Positions 50,856 to 62,197 of a stretch of 64,000 nucleotides of DNA are shown piece by piece. Location of the stretch: the NCBI GenBank assembly GCA_023055355.1, contig JALJCS010000022.1:6495001-6559000 (forward strand). The letters are read 5' to 3'. The DNA comes from Agelaius tricolor (Eukaryota; Chordata; Aves; Passeriformes; Icteridae). The stretch's first letter is position 1. Each line of letters starts with the position of its first letter. The notes beneath the pieces were generated by a model. It was not told the origin of the DNA. It ran no database searches and worked only from the letters and a program-made list of their open reading frames with translations. Made by a program: the position numbers and the translations under genes.

Positions 50856-50861
50856 TTTATT
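50856..50861 (-). terminator. ABLIM1: Candidate distal polyadenylation signal of ABLIM1
   Basis: On the minus strand this is AATAAA. It is followed, in transcript direction, by T/GT-rich sequence (TTTATTC..., TTTATGTTG..., TTTATTTTGG), the usual downstream element. Cleavage would fall near 50835-50845. Weaker-placed AATAAA candidates on the same strand are at about 51719-51724, 51905 and 52324-52329. Confidence 0.45.
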
Positions 50862-53450
50862 CATTGACTTGAGTACAACAGTGATGCAGATTACAGTGGC
50901 ACAGGAGTGCAATATGTGCTGTTTGCAATATGACAGTGGAAACACTAATTGTACAGAACAGCAACCCAGCTCAACTTCTCATTATGCATACAAGCAGACT
51001 TACTGTACAGACAAGACATTGATTCACTTTTACAGAGACTCAGAAAAAGAGACAGATGAATGGAAAACACAGGGACACCTCCCCAAAACGCTGGTTTGTA
51101 ACATGTGGAGGGAGGAGAAAAGAAAAATAAAATAATAAAAAATCCTATTGCCAAAATCTACCAATTTAAAGGAAAGTGTACCTTTAAAAAATTAGTTTCA
51201 GTTTCCAAAGCTTAAAAAAATTCCCCAGCTGTAAGGCCCCCTTACAGGAAGAGTTGTCCACGATGACCAAGCCTCAGTGCTTGGACAGGGCTGCTCTGGG
51301 AGTGACACGGAGCTCCTGGCTGGGCACAGAGGCTTCCCTGGCCCCAGGGGTGCAGTGCCAGTGGGTTTGCATCTGGGGGCAAGTGCATTCTGAAGGTGTT
51401 CAGGGACAATAGCCCAGGCAAGCATCCAGTGGGAGCTGTCAAAGCATCCTAAGGGAGCCAGAGACTCAGCCTGGTAAGGCACCACTGGGATTCCCAGAGC
51501 TGCATTTCCATGCCCAGGGGCAGGGTCCTGGGAGCAACACCTGTGCTCACTGTGGTGATCCTGACACAACAGCTTTGCCTTCAGTCATCTCTCTTTCACC
51601 TCAAAAGAAGGACCACAGTGCACATGGAAGTATTACCTCTTCACAAAGGCGAGCATTTCTGAGCAACTCATTAGCAGAAATCTATTTTCCTGTTAGAAGC
51701 CCTTTGGGCAACAAATAATTTATTTTGCATACAGGCAAACAACATTAATGGCCAATTACATTCCCACTTCCTGCACTGATGCTTACATTAAAATTAATAA
51801 CACTTCTGCCAAATGTGGGCATCACACAGCTCCTGCCAGCAGAGTTGTCTGACTGAAAACTCAGTATCTTTGCATTGTGATGGATTTTTTTTGTCGTTGT
51901 CTCTTATTTTATTAAGCACAAAAAAGGCATGTGGGAGAAATCACAAAGCAAAACTCACCAGCCAGAGCAATGCTGCAGCCCACAGTGATAGGAGTGTTCT
52001 ACACTAAGGGAAAAAGGTGCATTGTGCTACTGTCACAGTGCTCAGGAGCTCTCTCCAGCTCTTCATTTTGCAGCAATGGGGTAAAAATGTACCACATATT
52101 GTCAAGACCAGCCCTTGCTAAGCATCTACCCTGAAGTCTATGCTGGACTCTAGTGGGTGTGTTGACAGGGCCACAAAGTTTGACAGGGCACAAACCAGAC
52201 TGTGACCTGGGGAGAACTGAATGGGGAAGGGGGCAGTGGAGACAAGCCCTAAGCATCCCTCTGGCATGGGAAGATGAGTGGCATTTTGGACAGATTAGTT
52301 TAATTCTTGTTTCCTGCAAGTGTTTTATTGCATTGTCATTACCACTGACTGGTGTTCCTCAGTGCTGTAGGTAACATTCAGGATGTGGACATCCTCCTTC
52401 ACAAACACATTCCAGAGGAAAGCAATGAATCATGGAGTGAGAGAAAGGGTGGTTTTCATTTGTCTGCCCTACAAGCCAAATATGCCAACATCTCCTCCTA
52501 AGTCAGGAGGAGCCAAGATAAATCATTCCCTGAGGAGTTTAGGGGATGTTCATATTTTTACCATTTGAGACCTAATGTTCTGTTGTTTGTTCTAATAGCT
52601 TCATACCATTAATTTCAGTGTGGGTGCTCACATGCTATGAACTCCAAACTTGACTTCCCCACAGTCTGAAACAGGTACTACAGGCTCATGCCAGTGCTCT
52701 CCTCTAATCCTGCCAAGCATCACCCTGGCAGGCCCTGCAGAAATCAAGATTATGCCAACCCTCCTCCTTCCCAGACCTTAACCCTTCTCTGTCCATTGAC
52801 ATCACCCTGCCAGGAGACACAGGCATTGTGGAAAGGGATTCACTTCAAAAGGTGTCTAACTTCAGTGTAGCTAACTCTGACAGAAGAGGTGCTGCTGAAC
52901 TCTCTTGAACAGCAGGACATCTGAGCTACAGGGCTGAGAAAGCATTTCCCAACTGCAACAGGAAAAGGGCACAAGCATTCAGGGCCTGGCCCTCAGATTT
53001 AGGACTGCAGGACTTTGTGAGGAGAGGTGACACCTGACTTGACAGAAGTAAAAGCACTACTGGAGCCACAGAGATGTCTTAGCCCACACAAAGCTACTGA
53101 ATCCTCCCAGCCTGACCTTCCACAGCACACCACAACCCAACTGAATGAGCTCCAAATGGGGAGGGTGTGTGCCACAAGTGCACCTGTGCTCAAGGATCTG
53201 CACCTGTACATAATCCCATGTGGACTTAACCCCAGGTGCACACGTGGGGTTATTCTGCAATGTTTGACTGGGCCTTGCTCTTACATCACTCCTAAAGCAG
53301 AAAAGGAGAAAAAAGAAGAAGACAAAAGCAACTAGTTTTTAGTCCTCTTGGTACTGACATTGTGATGACAGCATTGATGGGATGGGACTTTATCAGAAGC
53401 TCAAATGCTTTGCAGGAGATAGAAGAACACAAGCATGTGTTAAGGCATAT

Positions 53451-53517
53451 TCACAGAATCACAGAATGATTTGGGTTGGAAGGGACCTTTAAAAATCATC
53501 TAGTCCAACTCCTGACA
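53451..53517 (-). mobile_element. CR1 LINE 3'-end fragment
   Basis: TCACAGAATCACAGAATG followed by TTTGGGTTGGAAGGGACC and ATCATCTAGTCCAACT is the reverse complement of the CR1 3' end, including the characteristic 8-base terminal repeats (ATTCTGTG twice on the minus strand). It is well preserved over about 65 bases, then stops. It lies in the inferred ABLIM1 3' UTR in sense orientation. Confidence 0.85.
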
Positions 53518-54069
53518 TGTCCCAAGGGAATATCAAAGAGAGGAATTACTAAGAACTGCTACTCAATGGATACCAGGAGAATGATTAATTGCTTACAGAG
53601 AAATTTCTCCCTGGGGCTACATTTTGTTTTCATTAGGTGGGAAGACCAGATGAAAGAACAGAAAATATTGCAGTGACAATCACAAAGAGCCCACTGCAGA
53701 AATCCTCCCTCCCCCATGGGTGGCTGCAGCGTGGGTTTTGTGGACAGATGATCTCTTGGGTGTGTCTACATGTAGGTGGTTGAGAATTAACTGCAGGCAT
53801 GAAACTGAAGCTCAGAAAACCCTTCATGTTCTCAGTCAGGAGTAAAGCAGTAGTAAGTCTAGTGCAGAGGGCTGTGAATTCACTGACTGCTCCACACCAG
53901 TGAGATGGGAGCCAGCAGTGGCCCAAAAATCCAGTCAGAGATGAGTTGTTTCTGCAACATCTACACTGGCTACTCTTCATTCCTTCCCAAGCTAAAGCTG
54001 CAGTTTTAAATTCTCAGTTGATGAGGCAGATCCAAATTACCATGCCATTCTTCACAGGCTAAGAGGTTC

Positions 54070-54115
54070 TTTTTTTTTTTTTCCTTTTTTTTCCTTTTTT
54101 TTTTTTTTTTTTTTT
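54070..54115. repeat. T-rich tract with C interruptions, 46 bases
   Basis: Long T runs separated by CC. In ABLIM1 transcript sense this is an A-rich tract with GG interruptions inside the 3' UTR. It could prime oligo-dT internally and mimic a polyadenylation site in cDNA data. Confidence 0.85.
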
Positions 54116-56227
54116 GCATAGGAGGGAGAGGTAAGAAAACAACCTGGCTTAGTCATTTCTGAAATGACTGGGTAGTGTGTTCATATGTGCTGTGAGAAGT
54201 TCAGTAGTAACCTAGAGATGGAGACAGAAAAATGCAGACTGGCAGCTCACATCCTTGAGAGAACAACTCCTCAGGTCTAGAAGGGGTATGGTCAGGGTGA
54301 CTTGAACTAAAAGACCTGTATTGCCTCATAGTTTGAGTGTCTGTAGGATGTGGGATGACAAAATGTGGAGAATTTTAATAATTTAAATGCATTTAAACTC
54401 AAATGTTTGTCTCAAGGTTAAGCCACACCTTGCAGGTGACCAAACACTGAATTTCTGAGACCCCAGCATTCACAAAGTCTGTGAGTGTAAAACACTGCTG
54501 TCCTTTCACTGTATGGACTTGCTTTCAGCAGTCACTCAAAGATGCATTTTGAGCCCCTGACACTCCCATTTACTTCTCAGAGCTCCTCTAAAAACCTTTC
54601 AGATCTGTGTTCTGAAAAATGAGGTAAAATACGTTACCCTGATCCCTGCTGCAAGCTCGGTGCCACCCAGAGAGCTCACTCACAAGTGTGTGTGTGTGTC
54701 ACAGTGTCCCCAGGGAATTCTGCTCCCTGGGATGGTGCCAGACCCTTGGTGGCACTGTCCCACAGCCCCATTCCCTTGGGGACACGGAGCAGGTGCTGAG
54801 CCCTGGTCTCTGTCTCTCCCCTACTGAATCTTGATCTCAGATTTTACCAAAGGAACCACAGTGATCTGTCACAACAGGACTTCGTAACCAGCAAAGATGA
54901 GGCAGGGTTTGGGCTGTCCTGCACAGCTCATGGTGAAATGTCATTTGGTGATACAGAGAACTCAACACAGTGATACTGAATCTCAGAACTACATGGGACT
55001 GTTTCCTCTTCCTGACTTCCAGATTTTAACACCAATGTCTCATAGAACAGAAAATACAAAGGTTCTGATGTCTCCAGTGCCTGAAGTTTCTGCATTAAAA
55101 AGAAAACCTTGATAGTCTTTGACAGACACAGAACCTAAATGACCCTCTCCTGTCAGGAGATGAGCCCATTAGTGCAGTTATGCATTGGCAGTAAAGCACC
55201 AAGGAAGAGAAAAAGCAGCCACACTGCATCCATTCATTTACTTTGGTGCTCGTGTCCTCCTCTGCATAGGACTTGCCCAGAAGCAGTTAAGGTATATACA
55301 GGCAGTTTTTCAAGCTGCAGCATATTGGAAGAAGACTGAAAGCAATAAGGAGTTCAATGCAGCTCAGAAACTGTCTTGCATGATTACTCTGTCTTCAAAA
55401 ACCAAGTCAGGCACAAAGGGAAATAAAAATAACCAAGGCTGGAGCTTTGATGCTTCAAGACAGGAAAAAAAAAAAAAAAAAGTCTGTGCCCTCTTTTCCA
55501 AGCACAAGTGAAAACCTACATTAACTAAAATGAGTGCTTGGCCCCATGCACTGTGCCATATTGACAACAGCTACTGCAGTTTAATCAAAAAGCCTCTATT
55601 GGCAGAGCTTGGCACCTCGATGGTACCTTTCAATTCATAAACATTTCCTCCCTAAGAGGGATGAATTTGCATGTTAGCTTGCAGAGAACCATTCTCCCTG
55701 CCGTTGTAAAATCCTACAACTCCACTGCTGCCTGATGAGCTGCACTAGTAATTACTAGCAGGGAGTTAGTCCTGAAATCTCTGGATGCAAACCAGGGCAC
55801 ACTTAAAATAGCATTTTTTCACTCTGCCACTCCCACCCCCATGCACCCACCTCCTGGAGTAAATTACAAGAAAACTGACTCTTCTCCATCATTCCCATTA
55901 CTGAAGTGATCTTAAATTATTCAAAGGACTGGTTAAGCTCCAGCCTTATTAATTCAAGCAGAAAGTGTGGAAGAGGGAAGACTGACAACACACACACAGC
56001 AATTCACTTCTTATATCCTAGCAAATATTTACAAGGAGTCCATTTCCCAGAAATCCAAGTGGTGTGTCCTGCAGGTGAGCAGAGTGCCCACCACCACAGG
56101 TTGTGTTACACGAAGAAGACACCATGTCAAAAGAGTGCCAAGTAAGAAACTGCTGGGTGAAAGACTTGATGTGACCATGTGGGATAAGTTACAAGGGGCT
56201 TCTCCTTCACTACAGACCTACCTATGT

Positions 56228-56345
56228 CCCTCTCCATATATACACACATATACACACACAGAGATAGATGGAGAGATATAAATACATGTGTGCACACAGG
56301 CAAACACGCATACATATATATATATATATTTATATATGTATATAT
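56228..56345. repeat. Microsatellite-rich patch (CA/TA)n
   Basis: Imperfect (ACACAT)n and (CA)n runs lead into an almost pure (TA)n run at about 56313-56345. It lies about 380 bases past the ABLIM1 stop codon, inside the 3' UTR. Confidence 0.85.
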
Positions 56346-56726
56346 TCTCTTCCAGTTCTTGGAGTGGTTACAACTACTTTAGTCTACAAGGCATCCTAAG
56401 GGCACTTCCTGGCTCTAGCAATAAAGTCCATCGTATTGTGGAGAGAAGTAAAGGGAATATCATTGAGGGAGAAGAACAGAACAGTTTTCTATCTTGTACA
56501 ATATCAGGTAACAGGTTGACACCTCTGAAAACTATCACTGCTGTTTCTGAGCCCAGATATTTTCTCCCTGAATTCCAGGAGGGCAATTGTTGATCTTGTT
56601 CAACTTGCAGAGGTGCCACTATGTTGATTTTCCCTTTTTGGTGGATAAGTAGTTGCTTCCAAACAGTTTGGACTGTGTGATACAATATTCTATGCATCAT
56701 TTGTGGTGGGTTTGTTTAAAGGGAGA

Positions 56727-56840
56727 TTAAAAGAGTTTTGCTTTTTTCTTCATGTCGTTGCGTCTCCAGAGAGGTAACTTGTCAAACTCCTGTATCGTCA
56801 TGCCAAATATTTCTTGAAAAACTTCAGGTGCTAAGTGACG
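56727..56840 (-). CDS. ABLIM1: ABLIM1 last coding exon, end of villin headpiece
   Basis: The exon begins after the acceptor AAG at 56841-56842 and encodes 37 residues plus stop (TAA at 56727-56729). It starts Arg-His-Leu-Ala-Pro-Glu-Val-Phe and ends Met-Lys-Lys-Lys-Ala-Lys-Leu-Phe. This is the C-terminal helical subdomain of a villin headpiece, the F-actin-binding module. The hydrophobic core phenylalanines, the Leu-Trp-Arg-Arg surface with its tryptophan cap (Trp at exon residue 25), the basic Lys-Lys-Lys patch and the terminal Leu-Phe are all present. The version with Ala-Pro-Glu-Val-Phe and Leu-Trp-Arg-Arg-Asn-Asp is that of ABLIM1 as I remember it; ABLIM2, ABLIM3 and dematin have Leu-Trp-Lys-Arg/Asn forms. 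The junction is phase 0. Polypyrimidine support is an A/T-rich run rather than a strong C/T tract. Confidence 0.95.
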   Translation of the reverse strand, partial: RHLAPEVFQEIFGMTIQEFDKLPLWRRNDMKKKAKLF

Positions 56841-56842
56841 CT

Positions 56843-58046
56843 TCAAAAAATAAAAAAAAACAGGAGGGAACAAAAAAAGGAGAAAAGGCAATGGTCAGTC
56901 AAAGCCAAAGAGACAAAGGAGGTTGGAGCACCTTAGGGATTTTATGTCGCTGCGTAAGAGCCACTGCTGGAAAAATAATGCTTTGGCCATACACATATCC
57001 AAGTCTTCATGGACTTGGGTGCTCAAGGAACAAATCAGGGAATATTTCATTTGCTGAATAAGCAAGAGACAGAGAAATTGTTGGTCTGAAGCCATCCAAC
57101 AGGCAGTGACAGACCAGAGAACAGGATGAGCTCCTGCACACCCCTGTCCCAGGCTTTAGCAAGTCACCTCTGCTTTTGGAAATCCCAACAGACACTGGGT
57201 TTTTAGTAGTGCTCTGCAGAGGGTGCAGCTTGATGTGCTCCCAGTTCTGAGAAGGAAGATGTCTGGCCAGGCTAACTGTTCAGCACACTTCTCTGCTGCT
57301 AATGAAACACTTTTTGGTGCTGTCCTGTGCACAGATCACTTCTTGTTCAGCCACTTTACAGTGCACTGGATGGGGAAAGTGTCTCCCTGTAGCACTGATC
57401 TAACACAGCACTGAATTCTAATAATAAAAATGGGAATAAACCCAAATTGTTACCCAAATTACCCAGATTCTTGTGGCTCCTTCCTTTCATCTCCATAGAA
57501 GATTAAGGACTTAAGCATCCCCAGCATTCCACTGGGCTGCTTAAGTCTTCCTAAGCCACAAAGCTGTAAACTATATTTATTTGTTGGCAGAGATTTAAAT
57601 CCTTGCATTTTTGGATATCAGCCAGTCTTCTAACTAAGTCACAGGACTCCTGATGAGTTAAAGGAACTTAGACTTTTGGTCCTCAAGGATGGCTGACACT
57701 GACTCTTAGCTAAGAGAGGGTCCAAGAACAAACTGTTGCTCCATTCCAGTCTGGATCTTATGAAACTTGTGCAATTTTGGGCTTTTAGCAAATCCACAAG
57801 TATATAATGAAAGGCCTGAAAACAGAAGGGGATTGTGAGAAGCTCAGTCTATGAGCAGGGAGACAGAGATGTGGGGGATTGTTTCAGGAGATGCACCTGC
57901 TTCCTCCCAGTGTCTGATCCCTCTTTCCCTGATTAGTGCTGAGAAATCTTCCCACATTTCTCAGGACCCACATTTCAGTGTTTCAGCTTTCACAAACAAC
58001 AAACAACTTTAGCAGGAAAGAGCATTTAGGAACTTGCTTCTCTTAC
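56843..58046 (-). other. ABLIM1: ABLIM1 last intron
   Basis: 1.2 kb between the two headpiece exons, with a GT donor at 58045-58046 and an AG acceptor at 56841-56842. Nothing else recognised inside. Confidence 0.85.
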
Positions 58047-58127
58047 CTCCAGCCTGGTTCTGTCTACATCTTTTAGTATTTTATTTCGCCCTCTGTTGGT
58101 CACCATGAGTATTTCATATGGAAAAAT
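58047..58127 (-). CDS. ABLIM1: ABLIM1 penultimate coding exon, start of villin headpiece
   Basis: 81 bases, 27 codons, phase 0 at both ends: acceptor TTAACAG before 58127, donor GAG|GTAAGA at 58047/58046. It begins Ile-Phe-Pro-Tyr-Glu-Ile-Leu-Met-Val-Thr-Asn and ends Asp-Val-Asp-Arg-Thr-Arg-Leu-Glu. The Pro-Tyr-Glu start, the Thr-Asn-Arg-Gly-Arg turn and the Val-Asp-Arg-Thr-Arg-Leu-Glu segment form the N-terminal subdomain of the headpiece. Joined to the last exon this gives a 64-residue domain, the normal headpiece size, with no missing core residue. Confidence 0.95.
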
Positions 58128-60847
58128 CTGTTAACAACGTATAAAAAGGGGGAAAAGAGATATTTATACTTATAGTCTAAAGCAGACAGAACAAAACGTG
58201 TGTCATTTTCATAAACACACAAATATTTGTTTTCTTTTGCAAATCAAATATCAGTTTGGTGGTTTGTTTGTTTGTTTTTTTTTCTTATCCTTTTTTTCCT
58301 AAAGTTGTGTGGAAAACAAGCTGATCTGAACAAATCTAGAACTTGTTTAGCATTGAATACCTCATATTGTAAAGCCAAAATTTTTATGCTGTATATAATA
58401 CATCAGCTGGCTTTGGTCAGGCAGAGTTCTTTCTAGGCAATGTATTTCCTTATCCATCAACATATAAATTTATTCAAGTAATTGCATTTGTCACTCATTG
58501 GTCTAACTAATGGTTGCCAGAGTGTGGACAGCCCCAAGGACTGACAGTGAGTGGGTTTTAAAAACATGGAAGTGCATAAAAACAGCATCATCTCTGAATA
58601 AGCAAAATATCAATTAGTGGGGGCCACTGCATTCAGTAGAATTTATCACATGGTTTTCCTTGCCTTTTTGGTTAAGTTAAAGAATTCAAACAACTAATAG
58701 CAACAGCGCTGCTTGGAAAGGATTTCAGAAAATATTAAAATCAGTTTCTGGAATCATCCCTGGGAAATAAAACTCAATTCTATTTTTTTTTTTCCCTTGG
58801 ATAGACACTTCCATGCCTGGAATGACTTAGGAGAGCTCATGTTCTGTCTGCCAGAGCATCTCTAGAGCCCTTCCCACTGCATTCCTCTGTAGGAAAGCAG
58901 CATTCCCAGACCCCTCATCCAACCCCTACTCGAGTCAATGAAGTTTTTCTGGAAACTTCAGTGGCAACTGGCTCAGCCTTTACTGTCATTTATGAGTCTT
59001 AGTTGCCCACTGGGAATATGAGTGAGACCACCAACACTCTCCTGGAGAGAGCTGAGCTATTATTAAATGCTAATAATTACATTATTTCAACATCTGAAGA
59101 AGTTTGACTCAATCAACTTTTGTGCAGTACTCAGCCATTAAGTTCATTCCATTGTTAACAATTATCCCAATGAACTTTTCAAAAACATAATAAATAACAT
59201 AAATTCAGGCATCAATGAACACACCACTGATTTTATTGTAAGTAATAATAATTTAAATAATGTGTGCTTACATACCAATTGTGAGATATGATTCTTATGA
59301 GATTCTGACATTGTCACAATTGTACAATTAGGTCTATACTTGGAGTTACATTTTTTATGTTTGGTACTGGAAATGGCTACTATAAACAGCATTATAGGAA
59401 ACTAAAATGTAACTTTTCATATTTAAACAGGCAGAGTTCAAGTCAAGATCTATGGTCATAAATACATTTTATGTTTAAATATTCACAACAAGGCATGTCT
59501 CAGTCTGGGCTGGCAAGATGCACAAATTCTGTCCTTTCTGGAGAACCATTTGGTAATATCTGGTCATTCTTAGGATTATTAATCTTTACTTTTCATATGT
59601 TTCATGCTGACTCTGAATTGGCTTCTTTTATTTTGGCAGGTGTAAGTTAGTATTGGACAATTGACATGAATAAACGCAGTGCCAATTCACACATCCTGAG
59701 TATTTGGCATCACCTTTATAAATAGCAACAGAAAGTGATCTATTATCTCAGGAAATTTCCCATAATTTTTTAAATTAAAATAACCATTAATAAATAATAA
59801 TTAAATTTAGTCATTAATACTACTGACAGAATTTGTCACCCAAAATAGCATCCCAAATCACTGGGTACATCAACAGCAGTGACGACTGTAAGAATTTCTA
59901 TTGCACTGAAAGAGAAATTATTTGGAATAAAAAGCACTATCTTAGGAGTCCCCACAGTCTTATTTATATAATATATAAAACCACTTGTAACTGCACAGTG
60001 CACTGGGGTCTCAGCTTATACAGCCAGGGTTATTGCCTTGTACAGTTGGCCTGGAGGTGACTCGGAAGCACAAGAAGTTATCTGGTTTGCAAAGTGAGCT
60101 CCTCACTTAACTGCAGAAATTCTGATCCTTGTAACTTTGGCAAAATCATGATTTCATGGAAGGTTCACCAGCAATAAAGTTATAAGATTTAAAACACAGC
60201 CCAGGTTGAATTCCCTCGATATAATATATTCATTTTTAACTCAGGCATCTCTAGACATAGCTGTAAAAGCATTTTAATTTGTGTCTCAAATTATAGTTAG
60301 CAGACACTGTCTCTTTTTTCCAATAAATCTCCTGAAGAGTTTCTCATATAGGGAATTCAACACCGTGGACAGGTCTCAGGTTAGCAGTGCTGAGAGCTGA
60401 GGAACAGATCCAGACAGACAGGTAGGTATCTTACTTCCAGTCAAAGATTTCCCATAATCTTTGGAATTAAGACAGCCTCAACTGTGTGTTGTGAGCCACA
60501 ATATTCTGCAGCACTTTTCAAAATGGACAGATCTGAGTTTGGCCTGGTGCTTTGGCTGGTGAAAGCCTGGCAGAGAACCAGCTATATGGAGCACCTTCCA
60601 CATCTGTCACTGTGTCCCTAGAAAAGCTTCCTTACCCCAGGGATCACACAGGCCTGCCCTCAGCCTGCCTGAGCACTAACCCTGCAGAGCACAGTCCAGA
60701 ACAAAGGGATGGGTTTGGCACATAAGGACCAGGGGCTGAGGCGAGGTAAAAGAAAACAAGGGAACTAAGACATTTCCCATATTTTATCTGCATTTCACAG
60801 TAAAACCTTCAAAGTCTTGAAGGAAAGTGAGTAACATCTGCACTTGC
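58128..60847 (-). other. ABLIM1: ABLIM1 intron with a GC donor
   Basis: 2.7 kb intron. The donor is AAG|GCAAGT (GC at 60846-60847) and the acceptor is the AG before 58127. The sequence is AT-rich with no coding segment or named repeat inside. Confidence 0.8.
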
Positions 60848-60922
60848 CTTTGGCTCCAACATGTTAGGCATAGATACTCCTCTGTCCATTCTCATTCCAG
60901 GGACATGACCATCCGGGAGGGA
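60848..60922 (-). CDS. ABLIM1: ABLIM1 coding exon, linker before the headpiece
   Basis: 75 bases, 25 codons, phase 0 at both ends. It starts Ser-Leu-Pro-Asp-Gly-His-Val-Pro-Gly-Met-Arg-Met-Asp and ends Ser-Met-Pro-Asn-Met-Leu-Glu-Pro-Lys, closely matching the linker I recall from mammalian ABLIM1 (Leu-Pro-Asp-Gly-His-Met-Pro...Met-Pro-Asn-Met-Leu-Glu-Pro-Lys). The acceptor is GATGCAG|TCC after a long T/C/G-rich tract. The donor is AAG|GCAAGT, a GC donor with an otherwise perfect consensus. A GT five bases further on would add five bases and break the frame into the headpiece, so the GC site is the one that fits. The exon does not join directly in frame to the 61-base exon at 62899-62959; the microexon at 62190-62197 is required. 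Confidence 0.92.
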
Positions 60923-62189
60923 CTGCATCAGATACAGGCACACAGCAGACACAGAGGTTACACACACAGAGGGTAAAGGCACTCAAGTAGTGGTGAAGAC
61001 AAAGGTGAATTTGCCCTGAGACTTCCTTTAAGTCTTAATTCTTGGTCTTATTATTTCAATCATTGCCATGGCTGCTGTTCACTACTCCTGTGAGGTGGGC
61101 AGGGGGATCCTTCAGTCCCCTCAGCACCACAGCTCCTGTCCCTGCTCAGGCTGGTGACAGCCCCACTGAGCTGACCTGCACCACGTTCCAGGGGACCTGG
61201 GCACCCCAAGAGAGTGGTGATCCCTCTCCCACCCCAGTGACTAGGTGAAATTCTTCTCTAGTTCTTCCCTAGCAGTAATTCAGATCCCACCCAACTGCAC
61301 AGAAAGCACTCTTACACCTCTGGGCTTTCCTACTTGTAATTCACTGTATCAGCTGAGGGATTTCCTTCTTTTTTTTTTGTCTCTACAATGGGTAATTTTT
61401 ACTATGAACACAAACAGGGATGGGGTAAAAAGGTGCTGTTTTGACACAGGTACTAAATCTAAGGAAATAACATTTGGAGCACAATACACGGACAGCTCTG
61501 CTCCCCTCCCATAATCTTATTCTCTTTCCAATCATCATGATTTTGATATGCCATTAACAAAATTATCCAAGTAATTAAACAATTTCTTAAATTGCCATTT
61601 CATATTGTGATTGTGCTGAGGAGCCAGGGAGACTCAAACCATTCTGAAAAAAAAAACTTGCAGGCAGTAATTGAAGTAAAAAGGTTTGTATTTGCAAGCA
61701 CACTTCTTTCTGGCTCATCTGGGATGGCAGCACTGTAGAAAACTACTGATCAGCCATCTTGTCTGGAGAGCAAATCCCAGGGTAAAACTGAGGAGTTCAA
61801 AGCTCCTGGTATGAGAGAAAATTCCCTCTGGAAGAGACTTTCTACGTCTCTCTGGGGTCAGTACTAGAGAGGCTGGAAATAAATCCACCCTCACGTGTCC
61901 AGAGAAGGCTTTTACAGATAACTCATACAGGAACAGAGTGGATTTTACAGAGCAAGTCACAGAACAGGTGTGAGCTGTCTCAGCTCAGCTCTGGGGAGGT
62001 GACAAGGAGGAATCCGAGGCTGTGCCTGTTTTTTGTTGATAAGGATCTACATTGGTGATTATGCTTAAACATGCAGGAAAATCAAAGCTATTGTCTTAAG
62101 AAACCCTTCCCTGTAGCAGAAATTCAGAGTTGAACAAGGAGCTGCTTTAGGTTCTGCTGTCAGTTGATTGATGAAAACCCGTACTCTAC
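60923..62189 (-). other. ABLIM1: ABLIM1 intron downstream of the microexon
   Basis: 1.27 kb, donor CAG|GTAGAG at 62188-62189, acceptor CAG ending at 60923. No coding segment recognised inside. Confidence 0.8.
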
Positions 62190-62197
62190 CTGGAAAT
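62190..62197 (-). CDS. ABLIM1: ABLIM1 8-base microexon
   Basis: On the minus strand the sequence is TTTTGCTTTTCAG|ATTTCCAG|GTAGAG: a strong pyrimidine-rich acceptor, eight bases, then a GT donor. The previous exon ends with a lone G, so the joined codons are GAT-TTC-CAG (Asp-Phe-Gln), followed by Ser-Leu-Pro-Asp-Gly-His. Mammalian ABLIM1 has Asp-Tyr-Gln-Thr-Leu-Pro-Asp-Gly-His at this place as I recall it. I inferred the exon because the flanking exons do not join in frame. Scanning the 2 kb between them for an AG-flanked, GT-flanked 8-mer reading Asp-aromatic-Gln gave this one site. An upstream TGC within about 10 bases of the acceptor is compatible with SRRM4-type microexon regulation, but that is speculation. 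Confidence 0.87.

Larger units (their letters stand above)
50840..56726 (-). other. ABLIM1: ABLIM1 3' UTR (inferred extent)
   Basis: This follows the ABLIM1 stop codon at 56727-56729 in transcript direction. The end is set by the best polyadenylation signal (50856-50861), giving a UTR of about 5.9 kb. ABLIM1 transcripts in mammals have long 3' UTRs as I recall, so the length is plausible, but earlier signals could give shorter forms. The region contains a CR1 fragment in the same orientation, an A-rich tract (in transcript sense) and an AT microsatellite. The open frames in it are chance. Confidence 0.5.
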
